NCBI GenBank assembly: GCA_013397795.1
Contig: VZTJ01000242.1
Span: 352,419-416,418 of the forward strand
DNA: 64,000 nucleotides
Origin: Orthonyx spaldingii
Taxonomy: Eukaryota > Chordata > Aves > Passeriformes > Orthonychidae
Direction of reading: 5' to 3'
Under the pieces are notes generated by a model. It did no database searches and was not told the DNA's origin. It was given only the letters and a program-made list of their open reading frames with translations. Shown here piece after piece: positions 52,001 to 64,000 of this stretch. Position 1 is the stretch's first letter. Every line of letters begins with the position of its first letter. The translations under genes were made by a program, and so were the position numbers.

Positions 52001-53879
52001 CCTTCCGAAGGCAGCTGTGTTCCAAAGTGCTAAAGTCTCCAGTGATATAACTGTAGATGACAATGGTGGAACAAGCACTAGGCCATTGTTAGTGAAGAGG
52101 TAATCATGCCCTCTGCAAACTTGATATTATTTGGCTTATTTTAACGCCTTTGTGTGCACACCAAAAGTGCACACAGTTCCTTTTCAACAGTTCAGGTAGC
52201 ATATAATTTGTTGCACTGCAGCAGTACAGCTTTCTCTGAATCCTAGGCCCTCCACTTATCAACTGTGTCTCTGTTGCCATTAACAAGTTTCACGGATCCT
52301 TGCTGGACTTGTTATACCTGGATTTCAAGGCATGTCATTCCTGCACAGCTAGATGGGGTCCCTCCTGGGTCAAGAGGAGGGCATGCTACCAGCAGGCCAG
52401 TTACCAAACCCTGTTGGCACTGCTGGTGATCTTGATCCAGTCCTTCTTGCCAGCCTCCAGAAAAGACGGCAGAATGAGAATGGTGTCACTGAAGCTGTCA
52501 GAGGAGCAGTCCTGGCTTCATCTGCCCACCGTGTTTTTGCTTGGCCTCCCCTTTTCAGGCATCTGTATTCAAATGCTAATCATGCACCATCAGCTTCTTA
52601 TCCAGGTGGGAAGGAATGGTGAATTTGGGTACCCACAGAATGGAGCTCAAACAGACACAGTGCTCCTTCTGAGATAGGTCAATACTTTTTCACTTTAAGA
52701 AATTGTTGTCCAGTCTCCTGGAGAAAATAAGCAAAATCCCTATATTACCATATTTGCCTCATCCAAAGGGCTGATGCTTATGTATTTCCTAGGGCTTGCT
52801 GAGATGCTTAGGAGGTGGGCTGATGGTGCTAAGCTGCTGCCAAAAAGTTGCTGAAGTCAGATCTTTCTCCTGTACACTATAGGGAAGACAAATTCAGGGA
52901 CTGTGAAAATGATGTCTAGTCATTCTCATGCTTCACATAGATGTTCTTTGCTTTACAGGTATTGAATGGAACCTGAAGTTTGTCAAAGGAACAGTAATTA
53001 ATTTTAAAATTGATGAAACAAGCCCTGTAAGCCCCTGGAGAACATGATTTACAGAAATGCAGCCATCTCTCTATGACTGAACACTTGTAACAACATATTA
53101 TGTTTGAGGCTGGTGTTCTAGATTCAGATGTCCAAAGATATTTAAATACATAGTTCCCATTCAGATTAATGAGATCCTGGGTAAAACAGTGTAATCCTTA
53201 TGTGCTTTATTATCAAACATTGTCAGATCTTTATGACAAAACCATATGGCGTGGTTATTGGATTCAGGTCCAATTCCACTGAGGTACCTTGCCTGAAAAA
53301 GCAAGTGATATCAAGAGAACTGGGAATTCATCTTGTTGCTGAACTCCTGCCAGCTGCTGAGTTACATAAGTAGAAACTGTGCCACAAACTCTTTTATTCT
53401 AAACATAAATATCCTTAGGCCCTGTTGTTTATATTTTTGAATTCTTTCTATTGGAAAGACAAATGCTCACATACATACACACAAACCTAAGGAGACAAAT
53501 ACAAGAATAGCACAGAAAAAAGTAACACCAATCTCTAGTTGTGTTTTTAAATGGCAGTTATAACAATTGCAAGTTCCTTTTAAATGATACTGGACTAAAA
53601 GTTTGGCCATGCTTTTATAGTAATTGGAGAAATGTTGCTTGGATAAAAACCCCTCTTTCTGTCAGTAAATAGACCATTGTTTCCTTGAAAGTGTTCAAGT
53701 CAGTGTCAAAAACTGTAAATAGAATTAGGTGTTGCCTTAATTAAAAAAAAAATGGTTTTTTGCTCTTCATTGTGTAATGAAGAAGCTTGTGTAAAACACC
53801 AAGAGGAGAAGGAGAGATTTCTGAGACTAAGATTCAGAACTGGACTATAAATTACTTTCTTCATAATGAAAAGTTATCC
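49056..53879. other. Intergenic DNA, no gene recognised
   Basis: Frames up to 125 codons (52300-52677) have no known domain. A small CR1 piece lies at 50190-50275. Confidence 0.45.
50190..50275 (+). mobile_element. CR1 LINE internal fragment
   Basis: GGTCCAGGTGGACAGTAAAC and the following ATGAGCCTGCTGTGTGCCC match the CR1 segment found at 48362-48440, with a shared ...CTGC block. It has no 3' tail, so it is a relic. Confidence 0.7.
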
Positions 53880-55520
53880 AGTGTCTTGGATAAGGCAAAA
53901 AAGGAAGGTGTGTGCCTAGTGGAAGCAAGGTCAGGTGACACGGGAAGGATATAGAGATGCTGCTCTATAGGAGCTAGGGAGAAAATTTGTGTGGCCAAAA
54001 GTCAGCTGGAGTTGAAGCTGGCCAGAACTGTGGGGGACAATAAAAAGAGTTTTTGCAAATATGTTAATGGCAAAAGGCAGTGTAAATATAACCTTGTCCC
54101 CTTACAGGAGAAGGATGGTCATCTCACAAACATGGACATGGACAAAGCAGAGGTTTTTAATGTGTTCTTTGTTTCTGTCTTCAATACAGCTGACAGACCA
54201 AGGGGGTCTCAGCTGGAAGACCATGACTGTGAGAATAATCAACTCTCAGTGGACCCTGACCTGGTGCAGGATCTGCTGCTGCAGCTGGATCCCTATCAAT
54301 CTATGGGGCCTGAGGGGATTCATCCAAAAATTCTCAAAATGCTGGTTGATGTCATCACAAAGCCTCTCCTGATGATTTTTGAAAGATCTTGGGTATCTGT
54401 AGAAGTCCTAGCTAACTGGAAGCTGGCAAATGTTGTTCCAATTTTCAAGAAGGGCAAGAAAGAGGACCCCAGAAACTACAGGTCTGCCAGTGTCTGGTAA
54501 AATTATGGAGATTATTTTGGGAGGTGTTGAAAAACACCTGAAAGACGACACAATCATTGGTCACAGCCAGCACAGCTGCGTGAGGGGAAAGTCCTGCTTA
54601 TCAAATTTGATTTCTTTCTAGGACAGGCTGACCCACTCAGTTGATCAAGGGAAGCCAGTTGATGTAATCTTTCTGAATTTCAGCAAAGCTTTCGATACTG
54701 TCTCTCACAGGACCTTTCCAGAGAAAATGTCCAGCAGTGAGTAGCAGTAACTGAGTCACTTAAACCCTAACCCAAATACAGCTTACAAACAAGAATAAGG
54801 CGAGGCAAGTAAAATGAGTAAAGGGGAGGACACTAGCTGAGAAAATGGAACAAAACTGGTTTTCCCCCAGCCCTGACAGCCTTGTAAATTCCCCAAGCTG
54901 TTAGCATTAGGCAAAGCATCGCCAGGTGGTCAAGGGAGGGGATTGACCCACTCTACTCTGCACTGGGGCAACCTGACCTCTAGTGGTGAGGGCAGTTTTG
55001 GGTTACACAGTATAAGAAGGCCATTAAGCTCTTAGAGAGCATCTAAAGGAGGGCAGCAAAGGTGGTGAAGGCCCCAAAGGGGAAGCTGTATTAGGAGCAG
55101 CTGAGGTCACTTGTTCTGTTCAGCCTGGAGAAGAGGAGACTGAAGAGAGACCATATTGCAGTCTTCAACTTCCTCATGAGAGGAAGAGGAGGGACAGGCA
55201 CTGATCTCTTCTCTGTGGTGACCAGTGACAGGACCTGAAGGAATGTCTTGAAGTTGTGTCAGAGCAGGTGTAGGCTGAATATTAGAAAAAGGTTCTTCCC
55301 CAGTGAGTGGCTGGACACTGGAACAGGCTCCCCAGGGAAGTTGGTTTGGGGGGATTCCTGACAGAGGTCAAGTTCTGTTGGCCTAACAGAGTTCAAGCAG
55401 CATTTGGACAATACTCTTGGGCACATGATGTGATTCTTGGGGATGGTGCTCTGCAGGGCCAGGAGTTGGACTTGATGATCCTTGAGGATCCCTTCCAACT
55501 CAACTGATTCTATGATTTAA
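53880..55520 (+). mobile_element. CR1 LINE, RT region plus 3' end with a replaced middle
   Basis: A frame at 53991-54500 carries the RT N-terminal part: DNKKSFCKYVNGKR, DKAEVFNVFFVSVF, SMGPEGIHPKIL and IFKKGKKEDPRNYRS. A shifted frame continues with GKSCLSNLISF and FLNFSKAFDTVSH to about 54710. About 54735-54925 is not CR1-like, then the 3' third resumes (HWNRLPREV-like WNRLPREVGLGGF at 55318-55356) to the tail TGATTCTATGATTT at 55505-55518. The catalytic RT box is lost, so it is inactive. Confidence 0.93.
54735..54925. other. Non-CR1 segment inside CR1 copy
   Basis: Replaces the part of the RT that should hold the YADD/FADD-type box. It includes AAACCCTAACCC at 54763-54774, which is only a short chance-like telomere match. 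The origin is unclear, a small insertion or deletion with filler. Confidence 0.5.
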
Positions 55521-57600
55521 TTGCTGAAAAGTTGCATTATTTTAAAAGAGAAGGAGAGTCCTCTGCAAAAATATTTTTGTATTTATTTAGACTCATTCTA
55601 TTTCTCTCTTTCTGTTGTCTCCTCTGTCCTCATCACCTGAAGTTGTAGCTCCAGCATGGAAACCTCAAGGAGGTGGTAGAACATTCCTCCTGAGCTATGG
55701 TGTCTTCAACAAGGATTCACATACTTCTCACTTGCTTCCCCTCCCACTTCCCGCTCCGGCAGGATGGAGATGAGAATTAGAAGTAAAAAGGTGAAGATCA
55801 CAGGCTGAGGTAAGAACAATTTACTGGAAACAGCAATGAGATAAGAAAGCAAAAAATAACAGCAATAAAATTAATTTTAAAAGCATAAAAAAGACAGGGT
55901 CATTCACATGTAAAAATTCTCACTGGGGATCCCGAGACAATGAAATTGTGGTAGACAGCTTCCCAAGTTTTTTCAACCGAAACCCACATACTTCTCAGAA
56001 GTCCAGAGAGTCCCTTCCCTCTGCCCCAGCAATGACCTGAAGTGGTATAGAATAACCTCTGTCTCCTGGCCAAAGTAGGACAGTGGAGGAACAGGCTTTA
56101 TCCACAGCTGAAAAGCGTGGCTTTGTACTTCAGCCAAGCTCACCTAATAAGGAGCTTCTGCTGGAAGAGGTGCTAATAATCACTGCACCTCCACTCCTTG
56201 ATCTGTCAAACCAAGTGGTCCTCTGCCTGCTGAGCTAGAGAATGAAGCAGAAATCTTCATTTCTTTTAAATCACAGACTTGATTTCCCACATATTGGCTA
56301 ATGGAAGTGACTGCTATATAGGTGTACAGACCTAATTCTGGTGTCCATTCAAAGCTGATGCCATCAAGAGAGATTGACTAACTCTAAAAAATCTGTACAC
56401 CAGGAATAATTCGTGCCATAACAGCAGCAGGACTCCTTTCACAACCTGGGTCTTATCAGGGAAATGTAAAGCCCAGCAGAAAAATCACTGTTCTTAATGT
56501 TTTATTGAAGTAGTATATCAGTACATATGATAACCCTAGGCACACATAGTGTGTTTCCCGTAGCTTGTTTTGTTTGTGTGTCTGTCAGTATTATTCCCTG
56601 CTCAGGATGGCTCTCATATCTGTTCTGTCTGCTTGTAGATGTACCTTCAGTGTGCTAGGCCACAGGGAATGGCAGCTGTAAGCCTTGAGGTCTCCCTTTC
56701 AGCTATGCATGATCACATCTTGAATAATAAGGTGGCAGCTGCAAATGAAAAAAGGATAGGTATTGTAGCAGATAATATCTTCTCTACTGTGATTCATCAC
56801 CAGTTGCCTATCATGGTTCAATATGATGTAGTCCTTAAAGTGCAGAGCAAAGCCTCGGAAGTGAGGGTGGTCAGAATCTTGACAACTCAGTTCAAACATT
56901 TCACAACTTCTTTGACTGTTAGAAAAATGAATGGAGAACAGCAGTACAACACTTTCTTCTCAATAAACTGTGTAATAATCTGAAATGCAACTCATTTGGA
57001 AGAAAAGAATTTGTGTATTAAAGTGTAACTTTGAAATTCAACAGTTAAACTTGCATTTCCCTCATCGAAAGCTTTCTGTCTTTAGATAATTTTGCATTGC
57101 ATCTACTCATGTTAGGCCCTAGTGGTGCCTCCTGTCAGAGCAGCTCACTTCTGGCTGAACTACCTGATGTTCTTTCAGGAAATGCCTGTAGGTCAAGAAA
57201 ATAGAATTATTCCTTGCCTGCTGAGCCTTGCTGTAGTCTGTGTATTTCAACAAGGTGATATTAGCAACAAGACATAGTGACATAAACTGTCATCCAATTG
57301 ATTACACCAAGTTATGACATATAAGGGGATAAGAAGGAAAAAAAGTCGCCAGAATCAAACTTGATATTTAAACTTTTTAATAAGGCAGACCAGAATGACA
57401 TTGTTCTTGACGCAGTTACATTTTACCATCTTAACATCCCCACTTGATCAGTTAAATTGCAAGTTGCTAATGATAGTCGTGGTATATTCATGGCAGTTGA
57501 CAATAATGCTGTTTTGAGAATGTCCCAGTCTTAACAAGTGGTACCTGTGTAAAGTGGGGTGCTGGATTCACCCTTAATTTCCTTGCAGCACTTACTATGG
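55521..57600. other. Intergenic DNA, no gene recognised
   Basis: A 114-codon frame at 56639-56983 starts with Met and is longer than most here, but it has no known domain, splice signals or upstream promoter pattern. Confidence 0.45.
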
Positions 57601-58277
57601 TGTGCTGGTTTTAACATCCAGCTGGGAACTAAACTTCAAACAAGCCCCACCCGTTCCAATAAGGCAGGGACAATGAGGAGAAAATATAAATTGGAATAAC
57701 AACTTACCGAATTTGTAATAGCCAGTGCAGTATTAATGGCAAAAAGTATGTAAAAGAGACAGGATGTCTTACCCACAAAAAGTTATTCACCACTGGGAAC
57801 AAAAAAAAGGCTTCCCAAAAGCAGCACTGCCTATATAGTCTCCAGACAAAGGCAATACAGCGAGAAGAGCTCTCATGGTTTAACATCCTTCCTGGACCCC
57901 AAATCTCAAAAAACCCCAAAACAAACCACGAACTAGGACAAAACAAATCCCTCGGGAGCTGGCTTGTTGATGTTGTGCTGTCTGCTGGTTTTCTGGACCA
58001 GTGTACTGGGCTGTGTTCAGCAGTGCTCGCCCAGCTTGACTCAGTCCTGGGGTGCACACTCTGCTGGGCTTGAAGGAATGAAGGGATGGGTGGTGGCAAA
58101 GAGGGAGCTGGGGCTGCCAGCTGATCCCAACATGTTCTCTCTGGAGAGAGCCAGGCAAGATGATGAATTGCTGGCACTTGGCTCTTCCTGACGAAACCTT
58201 GTCCTCACAGATGATATAGGTGGTATGGAATTAAACAGCGCTAAAGTCTCCACCCCCTTTTCTCTGTAACCAGGACA
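57601..58277 (-). mobile_element. Probable solo LTR
   Basis: Starts TGTGCTGGTTTTAACATCCA, a form I associate with ends of bird ERV LTRs. A candidate other end is the ACA at 58275-58277, whose reverse complement opens TGTCCTGGTT. A TATATAG stretch is near 57831. No target-site duplication matched (left flank CTATGG), so the right border is uncertain. Confidence 0.45.
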
Positions 58278-59744
58278 TGGAGTTGCAGTTTTTGTATCAA
58301 TATCAGCTCCAGCTTCCATTACTGGAAGCCTCTGTTCTGTAGAGCTGCCATGGTATATTTCCCAAGGAAAGCAAGTTTCTTGTAGCATTCCCACTCACTT
58401 CAATGGCAGCTCAGCAGGGCCAGCCAGGCCTCTCAAAACAGCAAACACTCAAGAAGGGAGCTCCTGATTACCACAAAAAGCAAAATAAACATAAAATATG
58501 TACTCTGGCTGATTCTAGTGTCACATTCTTAAGAGAACAGATCATGCTGTTGAAAAAGTCCCAGGATATTTTAAACTGGTTTTATTCTGAAGGCAAACAT
58601 GATGAATAACAGGCATGGATATTCACTTAGGCCATGATTCATGAATTGCCCAAATGAAAGCAGTGATAATATTCATCAAGGATGGTGAAAAGATAAGGAC
58701 ATGCCAAAACTGTTTTACTTTATTTTTGTCCTGACTACATTTGTACAAAACTAGCTTCATTAAGAAACCGTTCACACAAAGCTTTTCTTAAACAAACTGT
58801 CCTTTTGTCTCCCTCCATCAAGATAAATATTTTCTCCTTGTTCTTAAGGCAAATTTTCCTTCTCACTGAGACTCTTGCAATGTGACAAGCCTGCATAATC
58901 CACTGCATGAGAAGATCTCCAATATTATTTGCATGATGCTCAGCAGCATAAAATGACATTTCAGGCAGAGATATTTGAAAAATTCTGAAGAGTAGATTTT
59001 GTTTTTCAACCAGAGGAGGCTTGCAATGAGCCAAAACCAGATGAGAGCATTAACATTTAGGTGAATAGTGACAATGACGGTTATGGAAAAGGGTAAGGTA
59101 TGAAAAGAATGAACAATTATGATAATTTTGTTTGTTTCTCAAAAGATGAGATAATGTGGATGACAGAATACAAACATGCATCTGCAAGTAGTTATTCCTC
59201 TATATTCAAGTAACATATTATTTGTCATATGTGCATATTTATAAAAAAGTCTGAGGATTCAAAGTACTAATTTGAATTCTATTTTCTTATGTGTTTGCAA
59301 TAGCACATGAATTAAAATAGCACATAGATTAAAAAAATAAAGTCTTCCTCTGTAGATGTCCTAGCTTTTCATTCCAATAGTGCATAGCAGAATAGGTAAT
59401 GACACTTAGTTGCTGATGTAGATGGTGGTAGACACTACTGAAAACAGACCACAGTGCAAAATAACATTTTATGTCTTGACAGTGTCATGCACATAATGTC
59501 TTTATGTATTCAGAAAAACACAAAACAAACCCCCAAACTATTTAGTCTTTTACATAGCAGACCTTAAGAAGGCAAGCACTTTGATAAAAATCTATCCGTG
59601 GTTTTATGGACTTGAACCATGATTTAGATGGTTGAAGTTCCGACTTGACCTCAAGCTTCCTCTGATATCTTGACCAGGACACTTACTGTCACTTCAGTGT
59701 CCTTTGAAAAAGGAAAAATTCTCTGTCTTCATAATTTCATATCG
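58278..59744. other. Intergenic DNA, no gene seen
   Basis: AT-rich, with short frames only. Confidence 0.5.
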
Positions 59745-60450
59745 CAGGCTGGGTGATGAACAGATGGAGAGCAGCCCTGGGGAGAAGGACTTGGGGGGGC
59801 TGGTGGGTAAGAGGCTGGACATGACCCAGCCATGAGCACTCCCAGCCCAGAGAGCCAAACATGTCCTGGGCTGCATCCAAAGCAGCGTGGGCAGCAGGGC
59901 CAGGGAGGGGATTCTGCCCCCCTGCTCTGCTCTGGTGAGACCCCACCTGGAACACTGCATCCAGCTCTGGGGTCCCAGCACAGGAAGGACATGGACCTGT
60001 TGGAGTGAGTCCAGAGGAGGCCAAGAAGATGATCAGAAGGCTGGAGCACACCTTCTCTCCTACAAAGACAGGCTGAGAGAGTTGGGGCTGTTCAACCTGG
60101 TGAACAGAAGGCTCCAGGGACACTTTAGGGCATCCTTTGAGTACCTGAAGTGGGTCAACAGGAAAATAGGAGAAGGACTTTTTGCAAGGGAGAATGGCTT
60201 TAAACTGAAAGAGTGTAGGTTTAGATTAGATATTAGGAAAAAATCCTTTACTGTGGGGGAGGTGAAGCACTGTAACAGGTTGCTCAGGGAATCTGTGGAT
60301 GCCCCATCTCTGGCAGTGTTCAAGGTCAGGGGTTTTGAGAAACCTGGTGTAGTGAAAATTGTCCCTGCTTGTGGCAGTGGAGTTGAAACTAGGTGATCTT
60401 TAAGATCTCTTCCAACTCAAATAATTTTATGGTTCTATGGTTCTATGATA
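59745..60450 (+). mobile_element. CR1 LINE 3' portion
   Basis: Starts with sequence of the RT C-terminal part (GAGAAGGACTTGGGGGGGCT). It includes frame 59887-60396 with LVRPHLEHCIQLWGPS then SYKDRLRELGLFNLVNRRLQ. It ends GGTGATCTTTAAGATCTCTT followed by a multi-copy TGGTTCTATGGTTCTATGAT tail. Strongly 5'-truncated, about 700 bp. Confidence 0.93.
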
Positions 60451-63400
60451 TTTGGGTGGCAGAGTTGCTGACACAAGAAGCAAACTCTATGTTCTCAAAT
60501 GAGGGGTCCCATATGAATGTTACTTCTAGGGAGGTCCACCAGGTCATGTAACACTTTATCCCCAGGGTACACCTGAATAATGAAAGTTTTCAATAAAAGT
60601 CAAGCGGAGTCTGTTGTCAAAATACACTGTTGAGGTAATCTTTGTCAAGCATTGTTAAAAACTAACATTGGGAAAGTAGGTAGCCCAGGTATGGAGATCT
60701 GATGTCGAGAAAAGAATGCCTGCTCTGCCACAGAGATCTAACTTTGCAAATCATTTATCCATCCTAAAATGAACTGGCACCACTAGTAGGTAAGCATCTA
60801 GATATGAAGCCCAGGCTTTATACCTAAGCTTGTCTTTCAAACCTAAGCTACAAATCTAAGCTTGACTTTTGCCCATCATCATGCTGGAGAGATTCTCTTT
60901 CACACAGATAGTACTGAGACAGTGACCACTCTACATTGCTTGTTTGAAAAGTGGCAACAATTTTCCAGGTACTTTGAAGAGCATGTTGCAGCACTGGATT
61001 TGATTGTAAAGGTTATGAATGGAACAGACAAACACTTGGTGCTGCCAGGGCACTCTGCGAAATGCAAGAGATGGTGTTAGCGTCACCTCAGGCAGTGCAT
61101 GGCAGATTACTTCCCTTATCTATAATTTTTCATTCTGGGACAAAGTTGCTATCATGATAGCAGAAAGATAATAATTTTGTTTTGCACGGTTTAATAACTA
61201 TGGTATCTTTTCCTTGCAGTATGAATACACAATGCCTATCTATCCTAGACCATTGCCATCCCAGCAGAAACCACTTTGATGCTGTCAACCTAGGCTGCAA
61301 GCACAAACCCCATTGGTGCTGCCCAAGAAAGCCCTAGCCCGGTGTGTTGAAGCACAGCTACTAGACCTACAGGGGCAGCAGTTGTCTCACTAAGAACTTC
61401 TGCAAGTCTGGCAACAGCTGCCATCTGCCAAAAGTAAACAGCAGGCATTTTTCATTTATGCAGGCCCATTGAAATGGGTGTTTTCTTTTGGCTCTGCAAG
61501 TCTCTGAACAGGTTCTGTACTACAGATATTTTGCCAGACCTATTACTGTACTTTGATTCACTGAAATAAGACAATGTTTGTTTCTCTTAGGAGTAGAAAT
61601 TGGCCAAATTCTTAACACAGCTGCATGTGGTAGGGTGGTCTCATAGTTTATCTCTGCATCTCCCTTTATTGTTCCAGTTCAATTTGGAGAAAGTGTAATG
61701 AATATCAATGGCAGTAATAGAATATTTTAGCCAGAGGTGATCATCATGCAAGTCAGGACAGAATACATCCTCTGAGATCTTCAACTGGCGTAGCTTGTGC
61801 TCATTTGACTCATAAGTTTGGCTCTGCAAGAGGAACATGGATAGATTTCAGGCTGTCTTATTTAGCAGAAACCCACTGACAACACAGAGGGCTGTGCAGG
61901 TTTTGTTCTTTTCCAGTGCAAGGCCAGACCTATATTCTACAGATAAAGGTTGACCTGCAAAACTCCTTTCCCTGTGAAGTCTGAGATTTTTGTCTACAGA
62001 GGGTGGTACTTCAGACAAAATGTCAAAGCATAATTTTATCTATCTTTGTGCTATCAGCCTTGAAATAAACTCTGTTACCATATAGGTTTATTTCAGGAAA
62101 TAAAATAATGCAAATGTTAAAAAAGTCCTACTGTGCTTGAAAGCTTATGTATTTTTCTAACTTTATCAGTTACTCTAGTAACAGATGTTACCATTCTTTT
62201 TCCCCCACAAACCATGCCTTGTTTTTTTTCCTTATTTCTTTGCTATTGAAAAGGTACAAAGAGCAGGAGATGGTTTGAAGGGAGATTAGGTAGCTAAAGT
62301 GCTCTCTTCATATAGATACATTTTTTAGCTAGGCAAAATACATTCCACTGATGCAGTATGCCATTTAACATTTCTTTCTTTTGCAGTCTTCTAGTTGATA
62401 CTCTTTCTGCTCAGAAAGTCGTAGTCTTGTTCAAAAATGTACACCGACTGCTTTTTCCTAAACTAATGTAGCTATTATCACCACAATACTCAGAGCATTT
62501 GAGTTCCAAGATGAATATAGATTTTTGCATAGCTTTGGTAGGTACTGTAACACAATTATATTTGTACCAAATTTTTGTGGCTCCTCTTGACTAGACTAAA
62601 TTATCATACTCTCTGTCAGAACCAAGAGTCGCCTGAGGAGACTTAATTTGTGGCAGAAGCAGTCAGAAAAAGTCAAAAAACATCCATCTGTGTAAAAAAA
62701 TCTATTTGTAAAACCAAGCCATAAATTCAAGGGCCTCAATGCTGTTTTCAGCTGCACCTACACAAATGGTGTAGGCAGATACATCTTTGCTATGTCTGCC
62801 CTTGCTGATGGCAAGACACAAACCAGCTCTCTTCCAGGAACTGAATAGTCTCATTCAGCATATGTACAGCTCTGAGCTAATGCATTTAAATGGGTCTGGC
62901 CTGCAGCCAGCAGTAGGCACACAAGTGAAGCAGACGTGACCGTCTGTACCTGTCTGTGCCTTCAAAAGCAGAGTCCTTGTCATTGTTTCCAGTATTCACG
63001 GTATTGAACACTTGCTAAAACCATCAAAATGTTCTCTTGGCTCTTGACGTACCCAGCTGAATGTCAATTAATCCAGCAAAGGAAAGCAAAACAACCCCTG
63101 CAGCAACCAGTTATTTATTTCCCCTGTCATACTCTCCAATTTTTTTCTGCTTTTACTCAACTGCATCAGCTTAGTTCACTGATTATTCTTTTTTATCTAG
63201 GTTTACCCTCAGCTGTTTCCTCTTTCATATGCAGGATGCTAAAGGATAAGTTTATTTCAATTTTGCTCACCCTCAGACAGTGATCCTTTCAGTGGACATT
63301 GCTGTAGATAAAATTGAGTTTGAATTGAGAGGCTGTTGTATACAATGCCATGGCTCAGACCTTTCTGTTACCCTCTTGTTCAGTAATGTCCACTGGGCTT

Positions 63401-64000
63401 CTCTGTCTAGCAAAATTTGTTTAAAATTTGCTTCAAAATTTCTGCCAGAATGCCTTTTTCATTCAGTTTTCCCCGCAAACCATAATTTTACTCAGTGGTG
63501 TGACACTGGCCTTGCTCATGCCCTATTGTCTTTATGTCAGGAAGTCCCTGCAAGACTTGACCCAGAAAGCTCTGAAGAAATGCAGGCATATTATCAAGGA
63601 CATCTGCTTCTAGCAGCTCATAAGACAAGACAGCTTGGACATTTGGAATCACTGACACTGTTCTGGGTATTCACATTCTTCTGTCATTCACAACCAAGGG
63701 CTTAAAGATCTTTGCAATACACCATTTGTGTAGAGGTTGCTGTAAGCTTAATATACGTTATGTTAGATCACAAATGCTCTCACTGTAAGACTTCTGTACC
63801 CTATGTAAGCAGGATGCACGGGACAAACGTGAATAAGAATTGAAGTGTGGTCTGGTCATGGAAGAAGCAGGTGTGTAACAATTGTGTAATATGAGCTTCT
63901 CTCCTGAGTATTTCTTCTCATCTAATGCTTTTCAGAGCACTTGGTCAGTCTTATAGCAATCTGTCTGGTTATCAAACCTGTTCGTCATAGGGGAGTTCTT
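60451..64000. other. Intergenic DNA, no gene recognised
   Basis: Frames at 60862-61080 and 63280-63705 (72 and 141 codons) have no domain I recognise and no exon-like borders in phase. No transposon was identified. Confidence 0.45.

Noticed and set aside
52300..52677. 125-codon frame starting MLDLLYLDF
   Set aside because: The YLDF start recalls CR1 RT, but the rest does not follow CR1 and no 3' tail is present. Likely chance.
54763..54774. AAACCCTAACCC as interstitial telomere repeat
   Set aside because: Fewer than two full CCCTAA units, expected by chance.
59887..60396. 169-codon plus-strand frame as a host gene
   Set aside because: It is the C-terminal part of CR1 reverse transcriptase, ending in the CR1 3' tail.
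63280..63705. 141-codon frame near the right edge
   Set aside because: No domain, no splice context, and an overlapping frame at 63428-63613 is also open. Treated as chance.

Overview
The window looks like avian nuclear DNA, most likely a songbird-type genome. It has intron-split genes with GT-AG junctions, several CR1 LINE copies ending in the typical ATTCTATGATTCT-like 3' tail, and many solitary LTRs of endogenous retroviruses. No bacterial-style operon, rRNA, tRNA or CRISPR array was seen. A 250-base run of N marks an assembly gap.

The only protein-coding gene I can support is the 3' half of lipoprotein lipase (LPL) on the plus strand, about 1-9130. Six consecutive exons (human numbering 5-10) join in phase. 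Exons 5-9 have the lengths I recall for mammals (234, 243, 121, 183 and 105 bp). They carry the catalytic Asp and His, both lid cysteines, the heparin-binding basic cluster, an RxKR cleavage site, the Trp-rich lipid-binding loop and the C-terminal disulfide cysteines. The reading frame continues into exon 10 and stops at 6943. A long 3' UTR follows, with three candidate poly(A) signals. Exons 1-4, which hold the signal peptide and the nucleophilic Ser, lie left of the window.

From about 9.1 to 64 kb I find no convincing host gene. This is intergenic DNA filled with retroelements: CR1 copies at 15.5-17.2 (minus), 44.4, 47.9-49.0, 50.2, 53.9-55.5 and 59.7-60.45 kb (plus), and LTRs at 22.5-23.3, 33.0-33.9, 37.5-38.3, 40.7-41.4, 24.9-25.2 and, less certainly, 25.6-26.1 and 57.6-58.3 kb. 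Three LTRs have exact target-site duplications (ATCCT, CAGAG, TTATAC). Two LTRs share one family (22.5 and 33.0 kb) and two share another (24.9 and 40.7 kb). A degraded direct-repeat pair at 29.8 and 30.9 kb may be a further old LTR element. Two near-perfect hairpins lie within 280 bases at 25.2-25.5 kb.

I found no sign of a new biological system. The most useful observations are the bird-type C-terminal extension of LPL into exon 10, the dated-by-structure solo LTRs, and the hairpin inserted into one LTR copy. All alignments here were made by eye.
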